Assembly: GCA_023480605.1 (NCBI GenBank)
Contig: JAMCWS010000024.1
Span: forward strand, 1-13,709
Source: a bacterium
Lineage (GTDB): Bacteria; Sumerlaeota; Sumerlaeia; MVZB01
DNA length: 13,709 nucleotides
Direction: 5' to 3'
Every line of letters begins with the position of its first letter. The first letter of the stretch is position 1. Below the pieces are notes generated by a model. The model was not told the DNA's origin. It ran no database searches and saw nothing but the letters and a program-made list of their open reading frames with translations. A program made the translations under genes and the position numbers. This document shows, piece after piece, positions 7,063 to 13,300 of this stretch.

Positions 7063-8436
7063 TCACGGCGAATAGTAATCCCAATTCTGCTTCTGGCGGC
7101 GATATGGCTGTCGGGTCCACGGACTCGGCTTGGGAGGGTGCGGATTGGGCGCGGCGTTGATGAAGATCTTGATGGTGCCCGCTTCGTCGATTACGGCCAC
7201 TTCCTCGCGCGCGTCGCCTTCCAGGTCGGCAGCATAAACGCGCAAGGCGCGCGCGGGCAGGATGACGCGGAATTCGCCGGTGAGGGCATCCACGATCGCC
7301 GCTGCGCCGCTGCGATGACGCTCCTTGGCGGCCAGGTAATCGCGCGCCCCCCCGTCCCAGTCGATCCGGTGAATTTCCTCGATGCCATGGCCCGTCCACC
7401 AGGCCGGCTTGTGGTCGTTCAAATAATATTTGGCAATCACCTCGCCCTGCGCATCCAGCACCCAGGGGCCAAGTTCATACCTGAAAGGCTCCTCCTTGGT
7501 TCGCGGCACAACGCCGTCGCCACCCGATGAACGGTTATAGATCTCCAGGCCCGGCCGCTCCGGATCGAAATCGCCGATCACCACCTTGTCGGGATCTTCC
7601 CAGTTCCAGGGATTGAGGGCGCGCCAGACGATCGCCTCGCTGTTCACCATGTCGGTGTGGGAGTTCGCGCCGCGCTGTTCGGCCAGCACGACCTCGAGCG
7701 GGCCGCCGGGGATGACGTCGCCAATGGCGATGGAATCCATGGATTGATGACGGCCATCCAGGACCCACTGGTGCATCAGCTTGCCGTCGTGGTCGATCAT
7801 CGCCGCGCCGGCCACTTCGTCGCGCCCGTCGCCATCCAGATCGGCCAGGCGCAGCGGGCTGTGTTCGATGGCCTTGTATTCGTTGGTTTCCCACACGGTT
7901 GAGCCGTCTTCGGCGCTGATCGCGCGCAGGTGGGTCAGGTCGTATTGCAGGACGATCTCACGGTCGCCGTGGCCGCGCAGGTTGGCGATGGCCATGGCGA
8001 TCGGCTCGCCCAGTTTCTTCAACGTGCGTAGCGGTTCTCCCGTCCGTCCGTCGTAGATTTGAATCTCATTCGTCGGCGTCAGGCAGGCGACCTCGGCCGC
8101 GCCGTCGCCGTCAAAGTCAGCGACGATGGCGCTGGGGTGATGCGTGTAGTTGAAGAGCTTGATGGGAGCTTGCCGGATCCAGAGCTTCGCGCCGGAGTGA
8201 TCATAAGCGCCAAGGTGACCTTCGCTTGTGACGACAAAGTCCAGGCGGCCGTCGTCGGTCAGGTCATGGGCGAAAAGGCCGCCGTGGGCCATATCGGCCG
8301 GGAAGGGCTGTTCCAGTTTGAATTCACGCACCCGCACATCCGTGGGGGGCTGGTCAGGCATGGCCTCCTGCGCCGCGCCGGCGGCGATTGAGGCAAGCAG
8401 GGCAAGGGCCGAAAGATATATTGTCAACCGTTTCAT
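7063..8436 (-). CDS. Exported FG-GAP/VCBS-repeat protein (rhamnogalacturonan-lyase-11-like propeller)
   Basis: Encodes 457 residues from the ATG at 8436, preceded by GAGGCGGAT; an upstream in-frame ATG lacks such a site. Residues 1-22 form a Sec signal peptide (MKRLTIYLSALALLASIAAGAA). The mature part is a string of beta-propeller blades with Asp-rich calcium-binding loops: DLTDDGRLD (58-66), ADFDGDGAAEV (107-117), ADLDGDGRDEV (198-208) and ADLEGDAREEV (403-413). Between them are WVLDGRHQSMDSIAIGDV and ALNPWNWEDPDKVVIGDFD, the latter like PL11 rhamnogalacturonan lyase propellers. The end, PSPWTRQPYRRQKQNWDYYSP, is striking and looks conserved by design. It is shorter than the PL11 enzymes as I remember them, so it may be a binding protein or a related unassigned lyase. 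The position beside the glycoside hydrolase and araBD supports a polysaccharide role. Confidence 0.78.
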   Translation of the reverse strand: MKRLTIYLSALALLASIAAGAAQEAMPDQPPTDVRVREFKLEQPFPADMAHGGLFAHDLTDDGRLDFVVTSEGHLGAYDHSGAKLWIRQAPIKLFNYTHHPSAIVADFDGDGAAEVACLTPTNEIQIYDGRTGEPLRTLKKLGEPIAMAIANLRGHGDREIVLQYDLTHLRAISAEDGSTVWETNEYKAIEHSPLRLADLDGDGRDEVAGAAMIDHDGKLMHQWVLDGRHQSMDSIAIGDVIPGGPLEVVLAEQRGANSHTDMVNSEAIVWRALNPWNWEDPDKVVIGDFDPERPGLEIYNRSSGGDGVVPRTKEEPFRYELGPWVLDAQGEVIAKYYLNDHKPAWWTGHGIEEIHRIDWDGGARDYLAAKERHRSGAAAIVDALTGEFRVILPARALRVYAADLEGDAREEVAVIDEAGTIKIFINAAPNPHPPKPSPWTRQPYRRQKQNWDYYSP

Positions 8437-8549
8437 CGATCCGCCTCGGTTCCCTTGAATTGAAATACCCACCGATCGTCACGGGGTAATATGGTACGAG
8501 ACTGTCAGCCAACACCGGCGGGTTTGGCGCGATCTGAAATGAGTGAATT

Positions 8550-8591
8550 ACGCAAAGGATCGCAAAGAGGCCGCAATGGGCCGCAGAGAGA
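8550..8591 (+). repeat. Degenerate short tandem array (CGCAAAG-type, period 10-11)
   Basis: Four CGCA-headed units begin at 8551, 8561, 8572 and 8582: CGCAAAGGAT, CGCAAAGAGGC, CGCAATGGGC and CGCAGAGAGA. The array lies in the non-coding gap downstream of araD and upstream of the FG-GAP gene. Period matches about one DNA helical turn. Function is unknown. Confidence 0.6.
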
Positions 8592-8606
8592 CAGGCATTA
8601 TGTTCC

Positions 8607-8635
8607 CTTACATAACCACTTTGCGACTATATAAT
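8607..8635 (+). promoter_or_regulatory. Possible plus-strand promoter facing the araD 3' end
   Basis: CTTACA (8607-8612, 4 of 6) and a 17-bp spacer lead to a perfect TATAAT (8630-8635). A start near 8642 would transcribe antisense into araD. The same AT-rich patch also reads on the minus strand as TTGATC (8657-8652), an 18-bp spacer, then TATATA, which would point towards the FG-GAP gene with a leader of nearly 200 nt. Either may be real. Confidence 0.35.
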
Positions 8636-8662
8636 GTCCGGTATTTCGTCAGATCAATTCGC

Positions 8663-9370
8663 TTAGGTCTTCGATTGTCCGTAGTAAGCCCCCGGGCCGT
8701 GCTTGCGTTTGAAGTGTTTGTCGAGCAAAACGCGGGGGATTTCCTTGACCTGGGGATTGATGAGGCGGGTTTGGAAGACCATGCGGGCGACTTCCTCCAG
8801 GACGATGGCGTTGTGCAGGGCCGCCTCGGGGTCCGCCCCCCATGTGAACGGGCCGTGATAGGGTACCAGCACGCCCGGCTTGTCCATGATGTCGAGTCCC
8901 TTCTGCTGGTAATACTCGACGATCAGCCGGCCGGTGTTGAGTTCGTAATCCTTTTGGATTTCCTCCCGGGTGAGCTGGCGCGTGAGGGGCACGGCGCCGT
9001 AGAAATGATCGGCGTGCGTCGTGCCCAGGCAGGGGATCTCCAGGCCCGCCTGGGCGAAGCTGGTCGCGTAGTTGGAGTGGGTGTGGGTCACGCCGCCGAT
9101 GACGGGAAACTCGCGGTAGAGGACCAGGTGGGTGGGTGTGTCGGACGAAGGGCGCAGGTCGCCCTCGAGCAGCTCGCCGGTCGCCAGCGAAAGGACCACC
9201 ATGTCCTCGGGGTGCATGTCCTCGTAATCAACGCCGCTGGGTTTGATGGCCATGACGCCGGCTTTGCGGTCGACGCCGCTGGCGTTGCCCCAGGTCAACA
9301 CGACAAGCCCGGCTTCGACCAGGCCCATGTTGGCCCGCCAGACATCTTCCTTGAGTTGTTCGTAAGCCAT
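8663..9370 (-). CDS. araD: L-ribulose-5-phosphate 4-epimerase
   Basis: Converts L-ribulose 5-phosphate to D-xylulose 5-phosphate, the last step of L-arabinose breakdown before the pentose phosphate pathway; cytoplasmic class II aldolase fold. It encodes 235 residues, close to the E. coli enzyme. Motifs: WGNASG (27-32), KPSGVDY (43-49), SSDTPTH (75-81), metal-binding THTHS (His96, His98), HADHF with Asp121, GPFTWG preceded by His172, and GAYYGQ with Tyr230. These fall one residue after the E. coli catalytic set Asp76, His95, His97, Asp120, His171 and Tyr229, so all key residues are present. Its ATG shares one base with the araB stop (TGATG), and GAGG lies close upstream inside araB, so it is translationally coupled to ribulokinase. 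The paired context makes AraD more likely than UlaF or SgbE, the ascorbate-pathway relatives. Confidence 0.95.
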   Translation of the reverse strand: MAYEQLKEDVWRANMGLVEAGLVVLTWGNASGVDRKAGVMAIKPSGVDYEDMHPEDMVVLSLATGELLEGDLRPSSDTPTHLVLYREFPVIGGVTHTHSNYATSFAQAGLEIPCLGTTHADHFYGAVPLTRQLTREEIQKDYELNTGRLIVEYYQQKGLDIMDKPGVLVPYHGPFTWGADPEAALHNAIVLEEVARMVFQTRLINPQVKEIPRVLLDKHFKRKHGPGAYYGQSKT

Positions 9371-11067
9371 CAGCCTCGCACCTCGTCGCGGATTTTAAGC
9401 AGTTCCTTCATTACATCGAACAGGCTGCCGGCGGATTCTTTTGTGCCGAAGGCGTCGTGCAGGCGGCGGTAGAGCGGATAGAGCCGGTCGTAGACGGCCT
9501 GGTTGGCGGCGATGGGCACGAACTTGCGTTCCAGCGTGCCGGTCATGGCGGCCATGGCCGTCTCGAAATCGTCATAACCGCCGGCGGCCCCGCCGGCGAC
9601 GACGGCGCCGGCGATGGCAGAGCCCAGGGCGCAGGTCTGGGCGCTGCGCGAAATTTCCAGCGGGCGGCCGAAAACGTCGGCGTAAATCTGCATCACCAGC
9701 GGGTTTTTGACCGAGATGCCGCCACAGTTGACGACCCGCCCGATCTTAACCCCGTATTCCTCGAAACGCTCGACGATGGCGCGCGCGCCGAAGGCCGTCG
9801 CCTCGATCAGCGTCCGGTAAATCTCGGCCGGGCGCGTGTGGAGCGTCATGCCGACCAGCAGGCCCGTGAGGCGCTGGTCGACGAGGATCGTCCGGTTGCC
9901 GTTTTCCCAATCCAGGCCCAGCAGGCCGGTTTCGCCGGGCCGCATCGCTTCGGCTTCGGCGGTGAGCGCCTCGTGCGTGCCGCCGCCTTTGGCGGCGCCG
10001 CCGCCCGGCTGGATCTGGTGTACGAACCAGTTGAAGATGTCGCCGACGGCCGACTGGCCGGCTTCCAGCCCGAAGTAACCGGGCAGGATCGACTCGGGGA
10101 CGATGCCGCAAAGGCCTGGGATGTCAGGCAGTGGCGTGCCCAAGGGGGCGACGGCCATGTCGCACGTCGAGGTGCCGATGATCTTAACCAGCGTGCCGGG
10201 CAGGATGCCCGAGCCGACGCCGCCCAGGTGGGCGTCGAAGGCGCCGATGGCCACCGGGATGCCGGCGCGCAGGCCAAGCTGTTGTGCCCATTCGGCTGAA
10301 AGCCGTCCGGCGGCGGTGTTGACCGAGTAAGCCCGCGCGGGCAGCGACCGGCGCACGCGCGCCAGGGCCGGGTCGAGTGCGGCGACGAATTCCTCGTCGG
10401 GATATCCGCCCCAGGCGGGGTTGAACATCGCCTTGTGGCCGGCGGCGCAGATGCCGCGCAACAGGCGATCGGGCTGGGTCGTGCCGCACAGGACGGCCGG
10501 GATCCAGTCGGCGATCTCGACCCAAGTGTGCGCGGCGTCGAAGACCTTGGGGGCGGTGCGTTTGCAGTGCAGGATCTTCGACCAGAACCATTCGGATGAA
10601 TACTTGCCGCCACACTTGGCCAGGAATTGCGGGCGCAGGCGGCGGGCGGTTTCGGTGACCTGCTCGGCTTCGGCGTGGCCGGTGTGGTCCTTCCAGAGCC
10701 AGGCGGCGGCGGCCGGTTCGTCGGCGAACTCGGGCGCGAAGGCCAGCGGCTCGCCGCGCGCGTCGACGGGCATGGGCGTGCTGCCGGTCGTGTCGACGCC
10801 GATGCCGATGACGGCCTCGGGCGAAAACACCTTGCCGGCGGCGGCCTGGCGCAGCGTCTCGCCGACGGTGGCCACGATGCCGTCGACGTAGTCCCGGGGA
10901 TGCTGGCGGGCCAGTTCGGGATCGCGGGGATCGACGATAATTCCCGCCTGGCCGCGGGCGTAGTTCCAGACGCTGGTGGCGAGTTCCTCGCCGGTGGCGA
11001 CGTCCACGATCAGGGCGCGGACGGAATTGGTGCCAAAATCCAGGCCGATGCTGTATTTCGCGCTCAT
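9370..11067 (-). CDS. araB: L-ribulokinase
   Basis: Phosphorylates L-ribulose with ATP to L-ribulose 5-phosphate, the substrate of the coupled downstream araD product. It encodes 565 residues, essentially the E. coli AraB length. FGGY kinase architecture: phosphate-binding GLDFGTNSVRALIVD (8-22), GIGVDTTGSTPMPVD, KWK-like WLWKDHT, the substrate-region KCGGKYSSEWFWSKILH, ATP-domain IGAFDAHLGGVGSG, GLEAGQSAVGDIFNWFV and late VVNCGGISVKNPLVMQIYADV. These are AraB signatures rather than xylulo- or glycerokinase ones. AAGGAG lies 9 nt before the ATG. The upstream gap holds AT-rich stretches but no confident promoter. No araA isomerase, transporter or AraC/AraR-type regulator is in the window, so those must be elsewhere or replaced. 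Confidence 0.96.
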   Translation of the reverse strand: MSAKYSIGLDFGTNSVRALIVDVATGEELATSVWNYARGQAGIIVDPRDPELARQHPRDYVDGIVATVGETLRQAAAGKVFSPEAVIGIGVDTTGSTPMPVDARGEPLAFAPEFADEPAAAAWLWKDHTGHAEAEQVTETARRLRPQFLAKCGGKYSSEWFWSKILHCKRTAPKVFDAAHTWVEIADWIPAVLCGTTQPDRLLRGICAAGHKAMFNPAWGGYPDEEFVAALDPALARVRRSLPARAYSVNTAAGRLSAEWAQQLGLRAGIPVAIGAFDAHLGGVGSGILPGTLVKIIGTSTCDMAVAPLGTPLPDIPGLCGIVPESILPGYFGLEAGQSAVGDIFNWFVHQIQPGGGAAKGGGTHEALTAEAEAMRPGETGLLGLDWENGNRTILVDQRLTGLLVGMTLHTRPAEIYRTLIEATAFGARAIVERFEEYGVKIGRVVNCGGISVKNPLVMQIYADVFGRPLEISRSAQTCALGSAIAGAVVAGGAAGGYDDFETAMAAMTGTLERKFVPIAANQAVYDRLYPLYRRLHDAFGTKESAGSLFDVMKELLKIRDEVRG

Positions 11068-11350
11068 GCTGTCTTCTCCTTTGCGTTGGCCGACGCCCTG
11101 CCGGCCGCCGGCGCGCCGGCCGAGGAACGCCGGGGCGGGTCGTTATCCGGAATCGTCCTGATTAAAGCCTTCCGGAGGCGAAAAATAAAATCTTTTTTGT
11201 TGACCGCTCCGGTTCGGGGCGTGCCGCCGTCCCCCCGCCGCGCCCCTTGATCCTTCAGTAATCTTTCTACTCCGATTAACCAAGCGGTCGAATGATACCC
11301 AAATTGGGGTTACGTGCGGGCTACCGATTCATCATACGGTATTCCGTTGA

Positions 11351-11375
11351 TTCTGGTGTCTTGGTGTCTTTGTGG
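11351..11375 (-). repeat. Degenerate short tandem array (CACAAAGACACCAAGACACC type)
   Basis: On the plus strand TCTGGTG, TCTTGGTG and TCTTTGTGG follow one another with a period of 8-9; on the minus strand this reads CCACAAAGACACCAAGACAC. It is non-coding and lies upstream of araB. It resembles the 8550-8591 array in its CAAAG core but faces the other way. Function is unknown. Confidence 0.55.
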
Positions 11376-11501
11376 TTGGAATCCTTCTGTCTTAATGAAG
11401 TATCGAGGACGCGCCGGGGGCGGCCATATTTCCCTTGATCATCCCCGCCGAAGGCGTCCAAAATAATCGGTGGGGAGTTCCCAAGGCAATTGAGCGATCA
11501 A

Positions 11502-11521
11502 CCCCCGCGATGAATCGGGGG
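11502..11521 (+). other. Hairpin just upstream of the rubrerythrin ribosome binding site
   Basis: CCCCCG (11502-11507) pairs with CGGGGG (11516-11521) over an 8-nt loop, ending 3 nt before AAGGAG (11525-11530). It could influence translation or mRNA stability. No T-tract follows, so it is not a terminator. Confidence 0.45.
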
Positions 11522-11540
11522 GAAAAGGAGCATGTTCGCG

Positions 11541-12206
11541 ATGAACCGCACCCGCAAACCGCACGTTGTCGGATTGTTGGCCCTGCTGCTGGCCGTGGCG
11601 CTGGCGGCCCCGGCGCCGGCCCAGGCGCCCACCACCCAGGCCAAGACCGCCGAGGGCAAAACGACCACCACCCTCGATAACCTGAAGACCGCCTTCAACG
11701 GCGAGTCCAATGCCCATGCCCGCTACCTTGCTTTCGCGAAAAAGGCCGACGAGGATGGTTACCTTCAGGTGGGCAGCCTCTTCCGCGCCGCGGCCCGGGC
11801 CGAAGCGATCCATGCCGCCAACCACGCCACGGTCATCAAGAAGATGGGCGGCATGCCCGAGGCCAGGATCGACAAACCCGAGGTCAAGACCACCCGCGAG
11901 AACCTGATGGCCGCGATCAAGGGCGAAACCTACGAAAAGGACACGATGTACCCGGCGTTTCTCAAGCAGGCCAAAGCCGAGGCCGATCGGGATGCCGAGC
12001 GGACCTTTGCTTTCGCCGGTTCGGTCGAGGCCGGTCATGCGAAGCTTTATAAATCAGCCCTCGACCGCCTCGAATCCACCCGGGGCGGCCCGATGGAATT
12101 CCGGGTCTGCACGATCTGCGGCAACACCGTGCCCATCAAACAATTCACTTTCGAAAAGTGCCCCATCTGTTTCAACTCGAAGGACAAGTATGTGAAGGTC
12201 ATCTGA
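11541..12206 (+). CDS. Exported rubrerythrin (diiron domain plus rubredoxin-like domain)
   Basis: Encodes 221 residues. The ATG at 11541 is chosen because AAGGAG ends 10 nt before it; the alternative ATG at 11532 is only 1 nt from that site. Residues 1-29 form a Sec signal (basic MNRTRK, a Leu/Ala core and an AQA cleavage site), unusual because rubrerythrins normally act in the cytoplasm. The four-helix diiron domain keeps every expected ligand: Glu55 (GESNAHARY), Glu88 and His91 (AEAIHAANH), Glu129 and Glu132 (GETYEKD), Glu163 and His166 (VEAGH). The C-terminal domain has CTIC (190-193) and CPIC (207-210), a rubredoxin-like Fe(Cys)4 site that passes electrons to the diiron centre. The family reduces hydrogen peroxide to water. 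Here that would occur in the periplasm, needing an electron donor there. A DUF2231-type membrane gene follows. Export is predicted, not shown. Confidence 0.92.
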   Translation: MNRTRKPHVVGLLALLLAVALAAPAPAQAPTTQAKTAEGKTTTTLDNLKTAFNGESNAHARYLAFAKKADEDGYLQVGSLFRAAARAEAIHAANHATVIKKMGGMPEARIDKPEVKTTRENLMAAIKGETYEKDTMYPAFLKQAKAEADRDAERTFAFAGSVEAGHAKLYKSALDRLESTRGGPMEFRVCTICGNTVPIKQFTFEKCPICFNSKDKYVKVI

Positions 12207-12232
12207 CGCAAACGGACGTTAGCCGTCTATAT

Positions 12233-12270
12233 GCCGGGACCGGGTGAACGGAATCGGTCCCGGCTCTTGT
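12233..12270 (+). terminator. Possible weak terminator or attenuator between rubrerythrin and DUF2231
   Basis: A perfect 10-bp stem (GCCGGGACCG at 12233-12242 with CGGTCCCGGC at 12255-12264) has a 12-nt loop and is followed by TCTTGT, an interrupted T-tract. It lies 26 bp past the rubrerythrin stop and 27 bp before the next start, so it more likely trims downstream expression than ends the transcript fully. Confidence 0.55.
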
Positions 12271-12291
12271 CACCGAGACGGAGCCGAAAAC

Positions 12292-12846
12292 ATGAATATA
12301 TTCCCGCAACTCCCCCCATGGGATGGAATGCACGTGCTGGTCGTTCATCTGCCCATCGGCATCCTGCTGGTGACGCCGGTCGTGTTGCTGATGGGATTTC
12401 TGGCGCCGAAAAACGCCCGTCATTATGCCGTCGTGGCCTTGGCCCTGATGCTGCTGGGCACCGTGGCCGCATACTTTGCCGTCGAGACGGGCGAGGCCGC
12501 CGCCCGGGTGGTCCAGCAGACCGACCAGCTCAGGTCTGCCATTGAACACCACATGGACCTGGGCGAAGACACGCGCGACGTCTTCACCGCCCTGACGATC
12601 ATTTATGCCCTTATCCTGTTCGCGCCCCGGTTGCTGCGCAAGGAACCGGCGCGCAAGGCGATGACCATCGTCCACATTATCTTTTTCGTGATTTACATGG
12701 GCGGCATCCTGCTGGTGGCGAACACCGGCGACGCCGGAGGGAAACTGGTGCATCAATACGGCGTAAAAGCGGACCTGGGGCCGGCGGCGCCTGCCGCCAA
12801 CTCCGCTCCGGCGGCCGCCGACGAGAATCCCTTCGGCGGCGAGTAA
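12292..12846 (+). CDS. DUF2231-type membrane protein
   Basis: Encodes 184 residues from the ATG at 12292, with GGAG about 8 nt upstream; the in-frame ATG at 12244 lies inside the hairpin and lacks a site. Four membrane segments are seen at about 15-37, 45-64, 96-112 and 123-143. The family hallmark is the start of helix 1, MHVLVVHLPIGILL (13-26), and GGKLVHQYGV (149-158) after the last helix. Several histidines (14, 19, 86, 87, 128) sit in or near the membrane and could bind haem, but that is inference; the family has no proven activity that I know of. The tail (about 163-184) is Ala/Pro-rich and probably disordered. The gene follows the exported rubrerythrin by 85 bp on the same strand, so a functional link is plausible. 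Confidence 0.8.
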   Translation: MNIFPQLPPWDGMHVLVVHLPIGILLVTPVVLLMGFLAPKNARHYAVVALALMLLGTVAAYFAVETGEAAARVVQQTDQLRSAIEHHMDLGEDTRDVFTALTIIYALILFAPRLLRKEPARKAMTIVHIIFFVIYMGGILLVANTGDAGGKLVHQYGVKADLGPAAPAANSAPAAADENPFGGE

Positions 12847-12914
12847 CTTCCGAAAATGAATTTACCGTCAGACCACGAGCCCGCCCCGCGGCGGCGTCGG
12901 AATAAAAAAAGGCC

Positions 12915-12941
12915 TAAAGCCCGACGGAGCGCCGCCGATAA
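12915..12941 (+). promoter_or_regulatory. Sigma-28 (FliA) promoter for the flagellin gene
   Basis: TAAAGCCC (12915-12922), exactly 11 bp, then GCCGATAA (12934-12941). Enterobacterial FliA promoters read TAAAGTTT-N11-GCCGATAA, so the -10 is 8 of 8, the -35 core TAAAG is intact and the spacing is exact. An A-rich run (12901-12910) lies just upstream. The next gene in this direction is flagellin, the classic FliA target. The transcript would start near 12948-12950. Confidence 0.88.
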
Positions 12942-12947
12942 GGGCTA

Positions 12948-13300
12948 TTGAGGACAGGCCAGGGAAAGGCCGCCTCCCCCCTTCCAGGACGGAATCGGTT
13001 TCATTTTTCCCCTTACATGATAAGAACGGTTGAGCAAACCGGATACCCCGGGCGGCGGCGCCTGTTCCCCAGCGCCGGTGGCCCGCGAAGGAGGAGGCTT
13101 CTGTTTCCGCATGGGGAGACCCGCGCCGAACGCCCGCGGGTGGCAAGGATTGCCGATCGCTTGGCGCTTCACCGGACCGGCGGCACCACTCCCCGGACGG
13201 ATATACGCATTGCTCCCACGAATTCGGCGGCAGCCGGGCAAGGACGCCCCGCGGCGCGAGTTCACGATCGGACATTCGACCTTTCACGGAGGAAAGATCA
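12948..13300 (+). other. Long structured 5' leader of the flagellin mRNA
   Basis: About 350 nt separate the sigma-28 promoter from the flagellin ATG, with no convincing gene. Three simple hairpins are visible: CGGCGC/GCGCCG (13056-13061 with 13072-13077), ACCCGCG/CGCGGGT (13119-13125 with 13135-13141), and directly next to it GGCAA/TTGCC (13142-13146 with 13150-13154). The first 100 nt is pyrimidine-rich in parts. I could not match it to a known riboswitch. Confidence 0.6.

Larger units (their letters stand above)
11068..11540. other. Divergent intergenic region between araB and rubrerythrin
   Basis: About 470 bp without a gene, separating the leftward cluster from the rightward one, so it should hold promoters for both. 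Visible items: an AT-rich run at 11181-11202 (AAAAATAAAA, TTTTTT) that could serve araB; an 11-bp palindrome CCCAA-A-TTGGG at 11298-11308, a weak operator candidate; a short tandem array at 11351-11375; and TTGATC (11435-11440) 18 bp before CAAAAT (11459-11464), a poor-to-fair promoter for rubrerythrin. No clear consensus promoter was found for either side. Confidence 0.5.

Noticed and set aside
12901..12948. Minus-strand terminator (stem at 12917-12948 followed by TTTTTTT)
   Set aside because: No minus-strand gene lies to its right, the stem is interrupted, and the same bases form the sigma-28 promoter.
13030..13130. Cyclic-di-GMP riboswitch suggested by GCAAACC in the flagellin leader
   Set aside because: The second conserved block (GACGCAAAGCC) and the receptor stems are not found.
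13141..13154. Sigma-54-like TGGCAAGGATTGC in the flagellin leader
   Set aside because: The GG and GC elements are 8 bp apart instead of 10. The sequence is better explained as a small hairpin.
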